64,000 nucleotides of DNA from Terramyces sp. JEL0728 (taxonomy: Eukaryota; Chytridiomycota; Chytridiomycetes; Rhizophydiales; Terramycetaceae): contig JADIIU010000015.1 in assembly GCA_027603945.1 (NCBI GenBank), positions 1 to 64,000 on the forward strand, in the 5' to 3' direction. A model generated the notes under the pieces. It saw only the letters and a program-made list of their open reading frames with translations, did not search any database and was not told the DNA's origin. Both the position numbers and the translations under genes were made by a program. Positions 1 to 9,383 of this stretch are shown here, one piece after another. How positions within the stretch are numbered: the stretch's first letter is position 1; each line of letters opens with the position of its first letter.

Positions 1-541
1 CCAACCAACGAATTCAGACAAGCCTTTAGAATGAACAAGGACACCTCCAATTTTATTCTTAATAATATTGAATATCATTCCATTTTTAACACCACAAATC
101 CCCATAAACAACAACCAGTTAGGGTCCAGTTGTTACTTGCATTAGAAAGATTTGAATATGATGGATATGCATGTTCTGTTTGAAAAGTTGCCAGGAACAT
201 GGGAATTGGTAATGGAACAATTTATCCAATAGAGAATATCTGATGGCAGATGGTGGTTATGCGCCAAGTCCAAATATCTTAGTGCCATATAGAAATCCTC
301 AAGGAGAAGAAGAATTGGAATTTAACGCAAAGTTATCATCAGCAAGGATTATCGTAGAGCATGTCATGAGATTATTGAAAGGAAGACGGTGTTCGTTAAG
401 AGGACTTCGAGTTCAATTACAAAAGCAAGAAGACATGGAAAAGATTAATAGGTGGATATTAGCATGCTTGATACTGCATAATATGGTTATAGGATTTAAT
501 GATGACTGAGATGAGGATATCATTGAAGATGACGGTGAAAT
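1..541 (+). pseudogene. Decayed PIF/Harbinger (HARBI1-like) DDE transposase
   Basis: Two separated pieces of one transposase family are visible. Positions 1-180 encode the N-terminal helical region (an FRM...F..I..I pattern followed by a helix-turn-helix-like segment), broken by in-frame stops near 181 and 240. Positions 243-509 encode the C-terminal part: a DGGYAPSP motif, then the FN..LSSARIIVEHVMRLLKGR block and an ILHNM ending, typical of DDE_Tnp_4. The central catalytic stretch carrying the first acidic residues is missing, so the copy cannot be active. The left end lies outside the window and no terminal repeats were found. The family call is from motif recognition only. Confidence 0.75.
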
Positions 542-711
542 AATTTCTTACCAAGTCTATCATTTTTTGGTGTAACATGGCTCGAACACTGCGTTTATTA
601 AATAAACCAATCAAATCAAGTTACCGTATGACTCTTTAATTTGTCATTTGTATCAAAACACGTGGTTTATCTAGTATAAATAGCTAATAAGCTCCAAATT
701 TTTTTCCAAAA

Positions 712-1017
712 ATGTCCAAAAGCAAAGCTGGTTGGGTTTATGTAGGTGAAAGCATTCGTCAAGATGGTGAAACAAAGCTATATACTGGTATTACCCAAAG
801 AAATCCTTGGAAACGTTGGGGAGAACATATCAAGAATGTTAAAAACTGCAATCCCAGATCCTGGGTCGGAAAAGGAAAGTATTTTAAACCTTTAGGAGCA
901 TTTTGGTCCTGCAATGTTTATAAGGCAGAAAAAACTATCAAGAAAATGACTCCTGCTCAAAAGAGATGGCTTGCAAGAATGGCTGCCAAAAGATATTACA
1001 ATCGTAAGAAGCGATAA
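712..1017 (+). CDS. Small GIY-YIG-like protein
   Basis: A 101-residue intronless ORF. Residues 8-40 read WVYVGES...KLYTGITQRNPWKRWGEH, which fits the GIY-YIG nuclease core: two short aromatic-rich strands, then the Arg and His of the RW..H helix. A Glu-containing helix (KAEKTIKKM) follows at about residue 70. The C-terminus is strongly basic. GIY-YIG domains act in repair, recombination and mobile-element endonucleases; here only the bare domain is present. Its neighbours are transposon remnants, so a mobile or accessory origin is plausible. The second YIG triad is altered to YTG, and activity cannot be judged. Confidence 0.5.
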   Translation: MSKSKAGWVYVGESIRQDGETKLYTGITQRNPWKRWGEHIKNVKNCNPRSWVGKGKYFKPLGAFWSCNVYKAEKTIKKMTPAQKRWLARMAAKRYYNRKKR

Positions 1018-1483
1018 ATATATCTCAAATTTGTTTTATTCTATTGTTAAATTTGAATTCAGTCTTACTGAGGCCTCTAAAACCCTCATATTCTCAGTGA
1101 GTTTGAAAAGTAAAACCATCAATTACATCTTGATACCAAAGAAATTCAACAAACAGCTATAAGAGGTTAGATGGATGAAACAAGAGACGGTGAAAAGCTG
1201 TTCATTTCTAAAAAAAGATCTAGAATTGAATAGTCTTTAAAACTTTGAAATTTCGGACGGATTTGTCCGATCGGGATTTTTTTCAAACCAGATTCTGATC
1301 AAAGGGATCTAAAAATTTTTGGATTAGCATCTCGAACTTTTATTTCGTATTTTTCCATTTACATTTAAGGAATACCTTAGAAAACGCTTCAGAGACGTAA
1401 ACTGCTTTATACAAACGATTATTATTTCAAAGATAGCCCAGGAACATCTGAGAACAACATTAACTACCTATTCCTCCTTACCA
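1018..1483. other. Intergenic stretch, no gene recognised
   Basis: About 465 bases of AT-rich sequence. One 63-codon open frame (971-1162) overlaps the preceding gene and has no recognisable content. No RNA gene, repeat or conserved motif was seen. Confidence 0.5.
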
Positions 1484-1915
1484 GTGATGTCGCAGCTAAT
1501 CTACATGGTTCAACATGCAACTATTTACCCTCCTGTTTGTGTTTATCGGTTTCATCTTGTAGCATATCTTGGATTCAACCAAGTCTATTCTTTAATAATG
1601 GGAAATCCAAATTCAGTTCAAGTTACAGCATCTGGAACTTTGTTGGATTACACATGTGCAACAGGGACTTATACATCTGGTAGTACTTGCATTACTTGCA
1701 CTGGTGGAACCTTTTCTCGAGCTCAGCAATTCTTTTGCGGACCTTGCCTAGCTGGGACTTTGTCGTCTGCAGGTGCTTCTTCTTGCGTTTCTAGCTCTAT
1801 TGGTAATGCTGGTAATACTGGTTCTGATGGAAATATGAACAAACCAAGTAGTGCTATTTCGAACGTCCCATTTGCTCTCAGTTGGGTACTGACTTTCGTT
1901 CTAGTTATGCTATAA
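1484..1915 (+). CDS. Cys-rich putative GPI-anchored surface protein
   Basis: The C-terminal half is convincing: two Cys-rich repeats of the type GTYTSG..C..CTGGTFS...C.PCLAGTLSSAGASSC, resembling the ephrin-receptor/TNFR-like modules of protist surface proteins. A Ser/Gly/Asn linker follows, then a hydrophobic tail (about residues 122-143) that ends the protein, as in a GPI-attachment signal. The 5' end is unresolved. An ATG at 1515 in another frame would give a perfect signal peptide (MQLFTLLFVFIGFIL), which needs a short intron of length 3n+2 to join this frame; I could not place one with canonical ends. A cell-surface or cyst-wall role is inference. Confidence 0.5.
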   Translation: MMSQLIYMVQHATIYPPVCVYRFHLVAYLGFNQVYSLIMGNPNSVQVTASGTLLDYTCATGTYTSGSTCITCTGGTFSRAQQFFCGPCLAGTLSSAGASSCVSSSIGNAGNTGSDGNMNKPSSAISNVPFALSWVLTFVLVML

Positions 1916-1974
1916 ACTAATAAGCATACTTTCCCATAGGGTTTTAATGGTGCTTAATAAACTATTCTTTATTT

Positions 1975-2291
1975 TTAGACAGCGGTTTCATGGACAGTAT
2001 CAGAGGTTTCTGATGATAACCTTTGTGAAGTAAAAATAAGTTCCAAATTTTCTGGGCTTGTCTTTATAATGGTAATATACTTGTTTTCTGATATATTATA
2101 ATTTATACATCTATCTTCTGGTAGATCTTGAATAAATGTTTTACAAATATCTTCCAAGTTTGTATATCAATACCATTCTCAATGATAGCCTCGTGTTGAA
2201 CATGATATTTTTCATTTTTAAAAAAATCAGTATTATTGCTAGTATCATAATATACATGACATATTGGCAAATGTTCTACAGCTTCGAGCAT
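1975..2291 (-). CDS. Hypothetical protein, possibly spliced
   Basis: Two overlapping minus-strand frames can be joined by removing a 23-nt GT...AG segment near 2140-2162, giving a protein of about 97 residues without recognisable domains. Upstream it ends only about 70 bp from the stop of the secreted-protein gene on the same strand. It may be a gene remnant; no family was recognised. Confidence 0.25.
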
Positions 2292-2364
2292 GTTTTTGTG
2301 ATAAAATTAAGTGCTGAATACGTTGCCGCTATTACCGGACAACCAGCATTTAGGTTCCACAAAG

Positions 2365-3162
2365 TTATCTGCCACTCATAGCTAGATCATTGTGTTGCGC
2401 GTCGTCACAGAACCAGTTGACGCTGTTCCTATAACAATTCTGTTTAGTTGACTGTAGCGAACCTGGACCTAATTGTTTGTTGTAAAACTCTTGTTCTGCT
2501 TTGATATTCCTGGCCTGCCACCCACAATTTGTAGAGGCTGTGCTGCCGTTCTCACAGTTAGTGTGCGTAACTAGACACCCTAGTACTGCATTTCTACTGT
2601 TAATCCATGGGTTGTGTGTAGTTGGTATGCAATCTCCCCCACCGAATTTCGAGCTAGTGTCTAGACACCATGACATCCATCCATTCTCGATTGTGTATTG
2701 TGAGCTTTGTGGTTGGGTCGCGCAAGTGTCTCGCTTGCCTTTATTAGACCACACAATTGCTGGTCCGCGTCCTAAGCGCATCTCAGCCGCCATAACCGCA
2801 GGTACCACTCCGCCAGTAGCTGGCATGCTGCCCGGCTGTGAAAAGCTCGCAGCGTCATTGCAGACTGTCACTATGTCGTGGCCACGCTTTACTAAACGTT
2901 CCCACACCATTACTTCCGCGAGCAGACTGTCCGTCATGTTGTAAAAGCAAGTGCTTCCACGCAGATATCTATCACATTCTGATAAATCGAACTCTGTTAC
3001 TGTGATGTTATCAAGCGTCAGCGGTGTAGCGATCATATTAGTAGTTTGCCAAAAACCAACGACTCCTTCAGCCGATAGCCATCTCTGACCTAATGGTCTT
3101 GTGATTACGACTTGAGCGTTGGCCTTCATGATTAACAGAAAAACAAGCAATGCGGTGATCAT
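2365..3162 (-). CDS. Secreted protein of unknown family
   Basis: A 265-residue intronless ORF starting with a clear signal peptide (hydrophobic residues 3-16, cleavage likely after ANA). The mature part is rich in Cys (about 13) and has at least three N-glycosylation sequons (NIT, NMT, NGS), so it is probably disulfide-bonded and exported. No catalytic motif or membrane anchor is visible. Base composition is noticeably less AT-rich than in neighbouring genes and there are no short introns, although nearly every large gene here has them. Those features and the flanking transposase genes hint at recent acquisition. I do not recognise the family. Confidence 0.6.
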   Translation of the reverse strand: MITALLVFLLIMKANAQVVITRPLGQRWLSAEGVVGFWQTTNMIATPLTLDNITVTEFDLSECDRYLRGSTCFYNMTDSLLAEVMVWERLVKRGHDIVTVCNDAASFSQPGSMPATGGVVPAVMAAEMRLGRGPAIVWSNKGKRDTCATQPQSSQYTIENGWMSWCLDTSSKFGGGDCIPTTHNPWINSRNAVLGCLVTHTNCENGSTASTNCGWQARNIKAEQEFYNKQLGPGSLQSTKQNCYRNSVNWFCDDAQHNDLAMSGR

Positions 3163-3392
3163 TGTTGGTGCTTGTTTTTTTTCAGATGAAATTTTATTTA
3201 GAACTCAGCCTTTTATAGAAGGATTGTGTCATATGGCGCAGGCAATTCGATCACAAATATGATTATACAAGTGTATATTCTAACTGATCTACAAACATTT
3301 TATTCCGATTAAGGCTGAGCACTCAACCCATTTTTTAGGCGACTACTGGGGATGACAATAGCCATGATTCTAACTGCCATTTCACAAGAGAA

Positions 3393-5168
3393 ATGAGAAC
3401 AGTAACAGCAGGTAAAAGTGCGGGGAAAAACATTGTTCATTTTAAATGCGAATACTGTCCAAATACCGTTTTTCAAGGTCCAAGCACTAGCAGTATATTG
3501 AAGCACCTTCGTAAGGAACACAGAAAAAGATGTCCAGAGCTGTTCAAGGATAAAAACAATTCAACTCACAATTTCTTTGATATTGAAAAAATGAAAAAAC
3601 CATTCGACCAAGATATTTTTGTTGGTAAACTGATTACTTGGATGATCAAGACCGATCAGCCTTTTTCAATGGTTGACAATGTGCACTTTAACGACCTTTT
3701 GGATTATATGAAAAAAGATGTCTCAACACATTCAAGAAGGACCATGATGCGACGAATGGAAGAATTGCATGATCAGATAAAAGAACTTTTAAGAAAAGAG
3801 CTACAGGAATTGAATTCCAAATATTCCATTACTTGCGATGTCTGGACTTCCAAATCTCGACACTCATTTTTTGGAATTACAATACATTATTGTGATAAAA
3901 ATTGGAAGAAGAGAGAAGGGCTTTTAGCATTCAAGAATTTGGAAGGAGACCATGATGGCAAAAGCTTAGCTTCTGCTATGTTGGAGGTATTGAACGAACT
4001 AGAAATTGCAGATCGATTGCTTGGAGTTACTGCTGACAATGCATCCAACAACTCTACCATGATGCTTGCACTGCAAGAGCATTACAAAATTGAATATCCA
4101 AACGCTGGATTCAGTGTAGTATGGAATCAAATAGAATGTATGGCTCACGTTTTAAATCTTGCTGCTCAAGAAATACTCAAAAATTTCAAAATACCTATTG
4201 ATAAGAGTACTTATGACAAAGAATCTGAATCTGGAGATAGAATGGTAACTGCTTTGTCTCGCTTGTCGTTTTTGGTTCACAAAATCAGAATTTCTTCAAA
4301 GTTAAGGAGAATAATGCAGCAAATTTGCAAAGAAAAGTGTGTCCAGTACAAAGTTCCTGTTAACGATGTGTGTACCCGATGGAATAGTACATATGACATG
4401 CTTACAAGTGCTCTCAAAATGAAGGACATAATATCTGATACTATTTATCAATATAAAGACAAGGAGTTGATTGCTTTAGTACTTGACGACAAAGATTGGC
4501 AATGTATGGAGGTGCTTCTCAAAGTTTTGTCTCCATTGAAAAGGGTTACACTTGAAGTTTCTCACAGTAGCAATTCATTTTGCATTAGCAATGCCTTGCC
4601 CCTATACAACTTTTGTATCCATAATCTTGAAAGGTCGTTGAAGCTTTTTGATACTCGTGACGATATTTACCTCGGAATTTCTTGTGCGATAGAAAAGTTA
4701 GTACACTACTACGATAAAATATCTCCCGTGGTTGGAATTGCACTTCTTCTCAATCCTTGCATGAAGAAAATACATTTGGAAGTATGTCTCAAGTGGAAAC
4801 CTGAATGGGTTGATACTACTATGAAATCATTTCATTCAGCTTATGAATACTACAGGAATCAGATCCAACCAACAAGCAATAACACTCCTGTTGTTAATGT
4901 AGATGATTCCGTTATATCGGATGATGATTTCTATTTTTCTGTCAAGAAACAAAAGATTAACCATTCAGGTGAACCAGAATATATTCACTACTTCCAATCC
5001 GACCAGGCTAGCATCGGTACTGATTCTCTAGGTTATTGGAAGGAAAATCAGCCCAGATATCCCATTTTGGCAGCTATGGCTAGAGATTATTTAACCATTC
5101 AAGCATCAAGTGTAGCTGCGGAAAGAGCGTTCTCGTCAGGGATGCAGTTTAAAAGGAGAAACTATTGA
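3393..5168 (+). CDS. BED-finger hAT-family transposase
   Basis: A 591-residue ORF without introns. The N-terminus carries a BED-type zinc finger (CEYC...H....H at about residues 19-47). The body has hAT hallmarks: TCDVWTS, a VTADNASNN acidic block, the CMAHVLNLAAQ insertion motif, and a C-terminal dimerisation region (YPILAAMARDYLTIQASSVAAERAFSSG). The protein stops soon after that motif, slightly earlier than in many full-length hAT enzymes. The reading frame is intact, so the element may be young or domesticated. Terminal inverted repeats and 8-bp target duplications could not be identified by eye in 3163-3392 or 5169-5475. Confidence 0.85.
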   Translation: MRTVTAGKSAGKNIVHFKCEYCPNTVFQGPSTSSILKHLRKEHRKRCPELFKDKNNSTHNFFDIEKMKKPFDQDIFVGKLITWMIKTDQPFSMVDNVHFNDLLDYMKKDVSTHSRRTMMRRMEELHDQIKELLRKELQELNSKYSITCDVWTSKSRHSFFGITIHYCDKNWKKREGLLAFKNLEGDHDGKSLASAMLEVLNELEIADRLLGVTADNASNNSTMMLALQEHYKIEYPNAGFSVVWNQIECMAHVLNLAAQEILKNFKIPIDKSTYDKESESGDRMVTALSRLSFLVHKIRISSKLRRIMQQICKEKCVQYKVPVNDVCTRWNSTYDMLTSALKMKDIISDTIYQYKDKELIALVLDDKDWQCMEVLLKVLSPLKRVTLEVSHSSNSFCISNALPLYNFCIHNLERSLKLFDTRDDIYLGISCAIEKLVHYYDKISPVVGIALLLNPCMKKIHLEVCLKWKPEWVDTTMKSFHSAYEYYRNQIQPTSNNTPVVNVDDSVISDDDFYFSVKKQKINHSGEPEYIHYFQSDQASIGTDSLGYWKENQPRYPILAAMARDYLTIQASSVAAERAFSSGMQFKRRNY

Positions 5169-5475
5169 GATGGCCCAATTTTTGAAATTCAATCTAAAAT
5201 AAAGATTTTGTACTAGAATTATTGATCTTACGAGTTGAGAACTTACCACCCTAAAAAGATCTTGAAATATCTATAATTCGACACTTTATTAAACAAGTAT
5301 TTCATCCAAGTTATCCTAAAGGGGCATTATAAAGGTATTGATTCACGTGGTATAACATTCTAGAAACATATTTTACAGTACAATTTTAATATTTGTGAAA
5401 CGTTGAAACCCCAATGACTCACATGAAATATGTTGCGCCAAAATGATAAAAAGCCAGTGTTTGTTAAAGGCAATA
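5169..5475. other. Gap between transposase and RNA ligase gene
   Basis: About 300 bases expected to hold the 3' end of the hAT element and the RNA ligase promoter. No gene or confident repeat was found. Confidence 0.4.
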
Positions 5476-6504
5476 ATGAGCAGAAAATTAGCAACTACAC
5501 AAACTATCAAATCCATCAGCCCCATCCCAGGTGCAGATCTAATCGTCTTGGCAGAATTTGAAAGCATTTATTGGCAATGTGTAATGAAAAAAGAGGAAGC
5601 CAAGGTAGCTTCAAAAGTAGTGTACTTTGAAATCGATTCTTTGTTGGACAAGGAGAATCCAGTATTCGCATTTATGGAAGACCGCAAATTCAGAATCAAG
5701 ACTATAAAATTGCGTGGTCAAATCTCCCAAGGGTTAGCGATACCGGCTGACAAATTCCAAGGATTAATTGAAGGAGAAGATGGAACGGATCAAACTAAAG
5801 TCCTGAATATTGTGAAATACGTTCCGCTTGAAGAGTTGATGTGTGAAGGTGGATCTGGAACCGTACTGCGTGAATATCCTTCATTTATCAGCAAAACAGA
5901 TGAACCTCGTGCCCAGACAATCAAAAACCTTGGCTTTATTTTGGAAAACCAAGATTTGTCTGTCAGTGTGAAACTCGATGGCACTTCTGCTACTTATTTT
6001 TACTTTGAAGGGGAATTTGGAATATGCTCCAGAAACCTGAAATTTGGAGAGAATCCTGTAAAGAACAAGGGTAATATACACTTTTTTGAAATGGCAACCA
6101 GATATGATATCGAAAACCGCCTAAAGACACTTGGAAGGAATCTCGCAATCCAGGGAGAAATCATTGGCCCGGGGATTAACGGAAATCGACTAAAGATTAG
6201 CACATTTGGATTCCATATATTTACCGGACAAGATTTGACTAAAGGACAGCGGTTGGCACCAGAAGAGTTGAATGAACTCATAGAGCAGTTAAATGCAATG
6301 GAATCTTCTGGATTGCCTTTTATTCCAGTGCCTTCTTTGGGAATTATCAAAGCTGGCACGTTGAAAGCTTATAGAGATTTGCTGAATCTTTCCAAAGGAG
6401 ACTTTGTGTTGTCCAAAGAGCTGCGGGAAGGTGTTGTGTTGAGGAACAAGGACGTATCGTTCAAGATTATAAACCCAGAGTACCTGCTAAAGCATAAAAT
6501 ATAA
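5476..6504 (+). CDS. Rnl5-type (DraRnl-like) RNA ligase
   Basis: A 342-residue intronless protein. The N-terminal ~115 residues match the OB-fold module found in Deinococcus DraRnl (RKLAT...I.PIPGAD.I), followed by an adenylyltransferase domain. Nucleotidyltransferase motifs are visible in order: motif I KLDGT (Lys would form the ligase-AMP adduct) near residue 167, motif III-like FGICSRN, motif IV IQGEIIGPGI and motif V EGVVLRN...FKII. Family members seal 3'-OH/5'-phosphate RNA nicks in duplexes. The start at 5476 (MSRKLAT) is chosen because an upstream in-frame extension adds nothing family-like. Its biological role here, RNA repair or other, is unknown. Confidence 0.85.
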   Translation: MSRKLATTQTIKSISPIPGADLIVLAEFESIYWQCVMKKEEAKVASKVVYFEIDSLLDKENPVFAFMEDRKFRIKTIKLRGQISQGLAIPADKFQGLIEGEDGTDQTKVLNIVKYVPLEELMCEGGSGTVLREYPSFISKTDEPRAQTIKNLGFILENQDLSVSVKLDGTSATYFYFEGEFGICSRNLKFGENPVKNKGNIHFFEMATRYDIENRLKTLGRNLAIQGEIIGPGINGNRLKISTFGFHIFTGQDLTKGQRLAPEELNELIEQLNAMESSGLPFIPVPSLGIIKAGTLKAYRDLLNLSKGDFVLSKELREGVVLRNKDVSFKIINPEYLLKHKI

Positions 6505-6525
6505 ATGTAGGCTTTCCCATTTTAT

Positions 6526-7439
6526 TTAAACGCCAAACCCATAAACGCTAGATGATTCTTTTGGCGGTGCTTGATACCGTGGATAAGAGCCAAGAACGCG
6601 GACAGTTGCAAACTCTTTCAAGTTTTCAATAGCTTTCCCCAACTTATCTTCACTCAACCCGCCATCAACATCAATATAAACCACATATTCCCAAGGTTTT
6701 CTCAACAGAATTGACCTGGAAGATGGTCTGCTTTCAATTTTAGAAATGCTAAATTAGATCAACGTTACTTGATATCACGATGGGAGAATACAGTAATAGC
6801 TTTCAAGAATGCTCCTACCTGGTTCTTCAATACAACTTCCAATGAAGTTCTTGGAATAAGGTGTCTTTCCGGTACAACCGCAGTTTTTGATAGTAATACA
6901 TAACGAGTAACTGCGGGGTATTCCAATTCATACAAAACATTCAGTCCATACAATTTAGCTGCATGTGCACCTGCGATTGCCGCGATAGTCTTTGATTTTT
7001 GGTTTTGAATTAGCTGGCACGATTCAGCAGTATCTAAAGCTTGAACAAGCTTTTTGTTCAAGGTAGCGAGATATGGGCGGCATTGATCAAACGCATACGG
7101 ATGTGAATGTACTTCAACAACGTCGTTCAATGTTACACCTGGTAAAGCAACCAACAATTGCCGCTCTTCTTGTTCGTATTCGCCAACGATTGACAAATTG
7201 TGTTTTGAAATGAGATCTAGAACTCCAAAGCAGGATCCGGCAATTGAATTTTCAATTGGAAGTAATCCGTATTGGAGCGATCCCTCAGAGATTTGTTGGC
7301 ATACCGATTCAAAAGTTGGCAATCCGAATGGCTCCTTTTTAATCTGTTGAAATGCATCTTGACGAAAGAGATTGTTTAACGCTTCTTCTGAGAATGATCC
7401 CACTGTTCCTTGAAAGCCAACTTTTGCTGATTGAGTCAT
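6526..7439 (-). CDS. PHA2: Prephenate dehydratase
   Basis: A 297-residue protein once a 20-nt intron (6749-6768) is removed. It converts prephenate to phenylpyruvate in phenylalanine biosynthesis. The N-terminal catalytic domain (KVGFQGTVGSFSEEA, IENSIAGS, then a TRY-type motif) is followed by a C-terminal ACT regulatory domain. The intron falls just before the ACT motif ISKIESRPS, whose ESRP signature binds Phe for feedback inhibition and is intact only after splicing. The gene ends in YGFGV about 20 bp from the convergent ligase gene. It is divergent from GCP4, with about 150 bp between the start codons. Confidence 0.93.
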
Positions 7440-7589
7440 TTTGAGAAAATAGTCAAGGACACAGTAGTTTCAAATGGCTCTTCCATCGCCAAAAGACAAC
7501 GACAATATTTGGGTCTCTTGCAAGCATTTGAGGATTATATTATAGGGATGCTCCTTTGCCTCACTTGTCCGAATTTTCCGAAATCTACA

Positions 7590-9322
7590 ATGCTTCACGA
7601 ATTGTTGTTAACTATGCTGGGATACGAAGGAGACATCTTTCGGCTACAATCAAACCTGGTTGTATCTCAAGATTTTTTATTTTTACATGAAGCAGAGAAA
7701 CAAGCACTCAACCACCTCTCTCAACTTGGATTTCTATATCAAAAAATTGCCAATACACAGCTAGATTCAGATCTGTTCAAAAAAGCGGTGCAGCTAGAAA
7801 TAGATTCATGGCTGGATGAGTATAGATCGCTGATATCTTTACTGGAACTTGCTGCAATGAAGAATGAAATCAATTTATCAAATATTGCAGTGCAAACGGA
7901 AAACTATCATATTTATTTTGCCAGTATTTTGCAGTTTCTTGACAAGTTACACCCATTGGAAGGCGTCCAGGTGCTGAATCTCGTATTTGAGCAAATAATC
8001 TCTTGTGGAATACCAAAGTTGCAGGATGTGTATAAAAGAATATTGTCTGGATGTTTATTTGTGTTTCACAAACAACTAAAGGAGTGGTTGTCGCACTTGA
8101 AACCCAGCATGTTTATAATTGTAAGGAATATCTAACATTAGCAAGTAAGAATTTGTTAAAATAGGCCGATTCTCCATCGCTTTGGATGAAATATTCAGTA
8201 AGAAATGGACACATTCCCTTCTTTTTAACTGATCAGTCATGCAATGATATTATATTTATCGGGAACGCGATTTCCATATTATTGGCGTTGCAAAAAGATT
8301 CAACTGATACTAAAAAGTTGCTAACAATGTATTTACAGCAATTTGCAGTCTATTTTCAAGATCCAGATTTCAAAACCAGATTGTTCCTCAAAGATGTCTA
8401 CGAAATGAGTCAAAAAGTTGGAATTTTGCTGCTGCAAGGAATAACTGTAAACAACAACCTTTCCAGACAGTTGGGGTTGTTTAGACAAATGTATCTGGGT
8501 GGAATTGTGGAATACCTGGACACATTCGTTGAAAGCTGCACGAAATACAAGAAAAAGCTGGATGATGCGTTAATACCTATGACTACCACAGGCATCAACC
8601 AAGTGTTTGTGCAAACGGTAGAAACAGTTTTCCCTGAGGACGAGAAACTTGTTTTGGACTTTTTTTCGGTTGTGTTTGAAAAGCAAGAGGGTAATTCCAA
8701 CGAAACATTATTCCTTGGATCGAAAATCGAGCAAAAGTATAATCTTCAGTGGCCAGTAAACATACTAATTTCCAAAGAAGATTTGGAGAGGTTTCTCTAG
8801 ATTAATCCCAGATATAACACAATATTCAACTTTCTATTGGCAATTCGGTCAACCATGGGCCAAAATTTACATGCTTGGCAATCATTAAAAAAGAAAAAAG
8901 TCCCTTCCAGTATCAGGTCTCTGATATCACTACAAACACATTTCATGAACTCGCTATGGGCCTATATTCAAATGGATATAATCGACTCTCAATATTCTAA
9001 ATTAATCTCAGATACCAAAGAAAAAAAGGAAATCACGATACACGAAATGATGGAATTTCATCGAACGGCCTTGTTGCATGTGTTTAAAGGATGTTTTTTG
9101 AACCAATCCGATTCTAGTAAAGAGATTTCCAAGGCAATCCACGAAATCGCCAAATCTATCCAAAGAACCAGTGCTATTGTTGACCGATTTGATGGTGTTG
9201 AACATAGCAAGATTGATGCAGAAGCAAAAGTATTTTTTATTAACACTAGGAAATTGAATCAAACTTTTTCTTTTTGTTTAAAGTATTCAGCGGGATCCAA
9301 GATGCTTCTGCCTCCAGTTTAA
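7590..9322 (+). CDS. GCP4: Gamma-tubulin complex component 4
   Basis: A 556-residue GCP4 homologue, a gamma-tubulin ring complex subunit that nucleates microtubules. The start MLHELLLTMLGYEGDIF is the classical GCP4 N-terminus. Other family marks are WMKYSVRNGHIPFF mid-protein and YNTIFNFLLAIR opening the C-terminal GRIP2 half. Introns: 8121-8141 and 8145-8164, separated by a 3-nt exon (CAA), and 8791-8811, which joins DLER to YNTIF. The first two could instead be a single 44-nt intron, as both readings keep the frame. It lies next to the CAMSAP-like gene, another minus-end factor. Confidence 0.85.
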
Positions 9323-9383
9323 GCAAGTTCCTCATCAGATTCGACTTTAACAGGTGGTTTTCAATGAAATAATATATTTTATT

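Noticed and set aside
2365..3162. Calling the secreted protein a viral glycoprotein
   Set aside because: Signal peptide, cysteines and glycosylation sites alone are not specific; there is no membrane anchor or recognisable viral motif.
8410..9262. Minus-strand ORFs opposite GCP4
   Set aside because: Low-complexity antisense frames within well-supported GCP4 exons.
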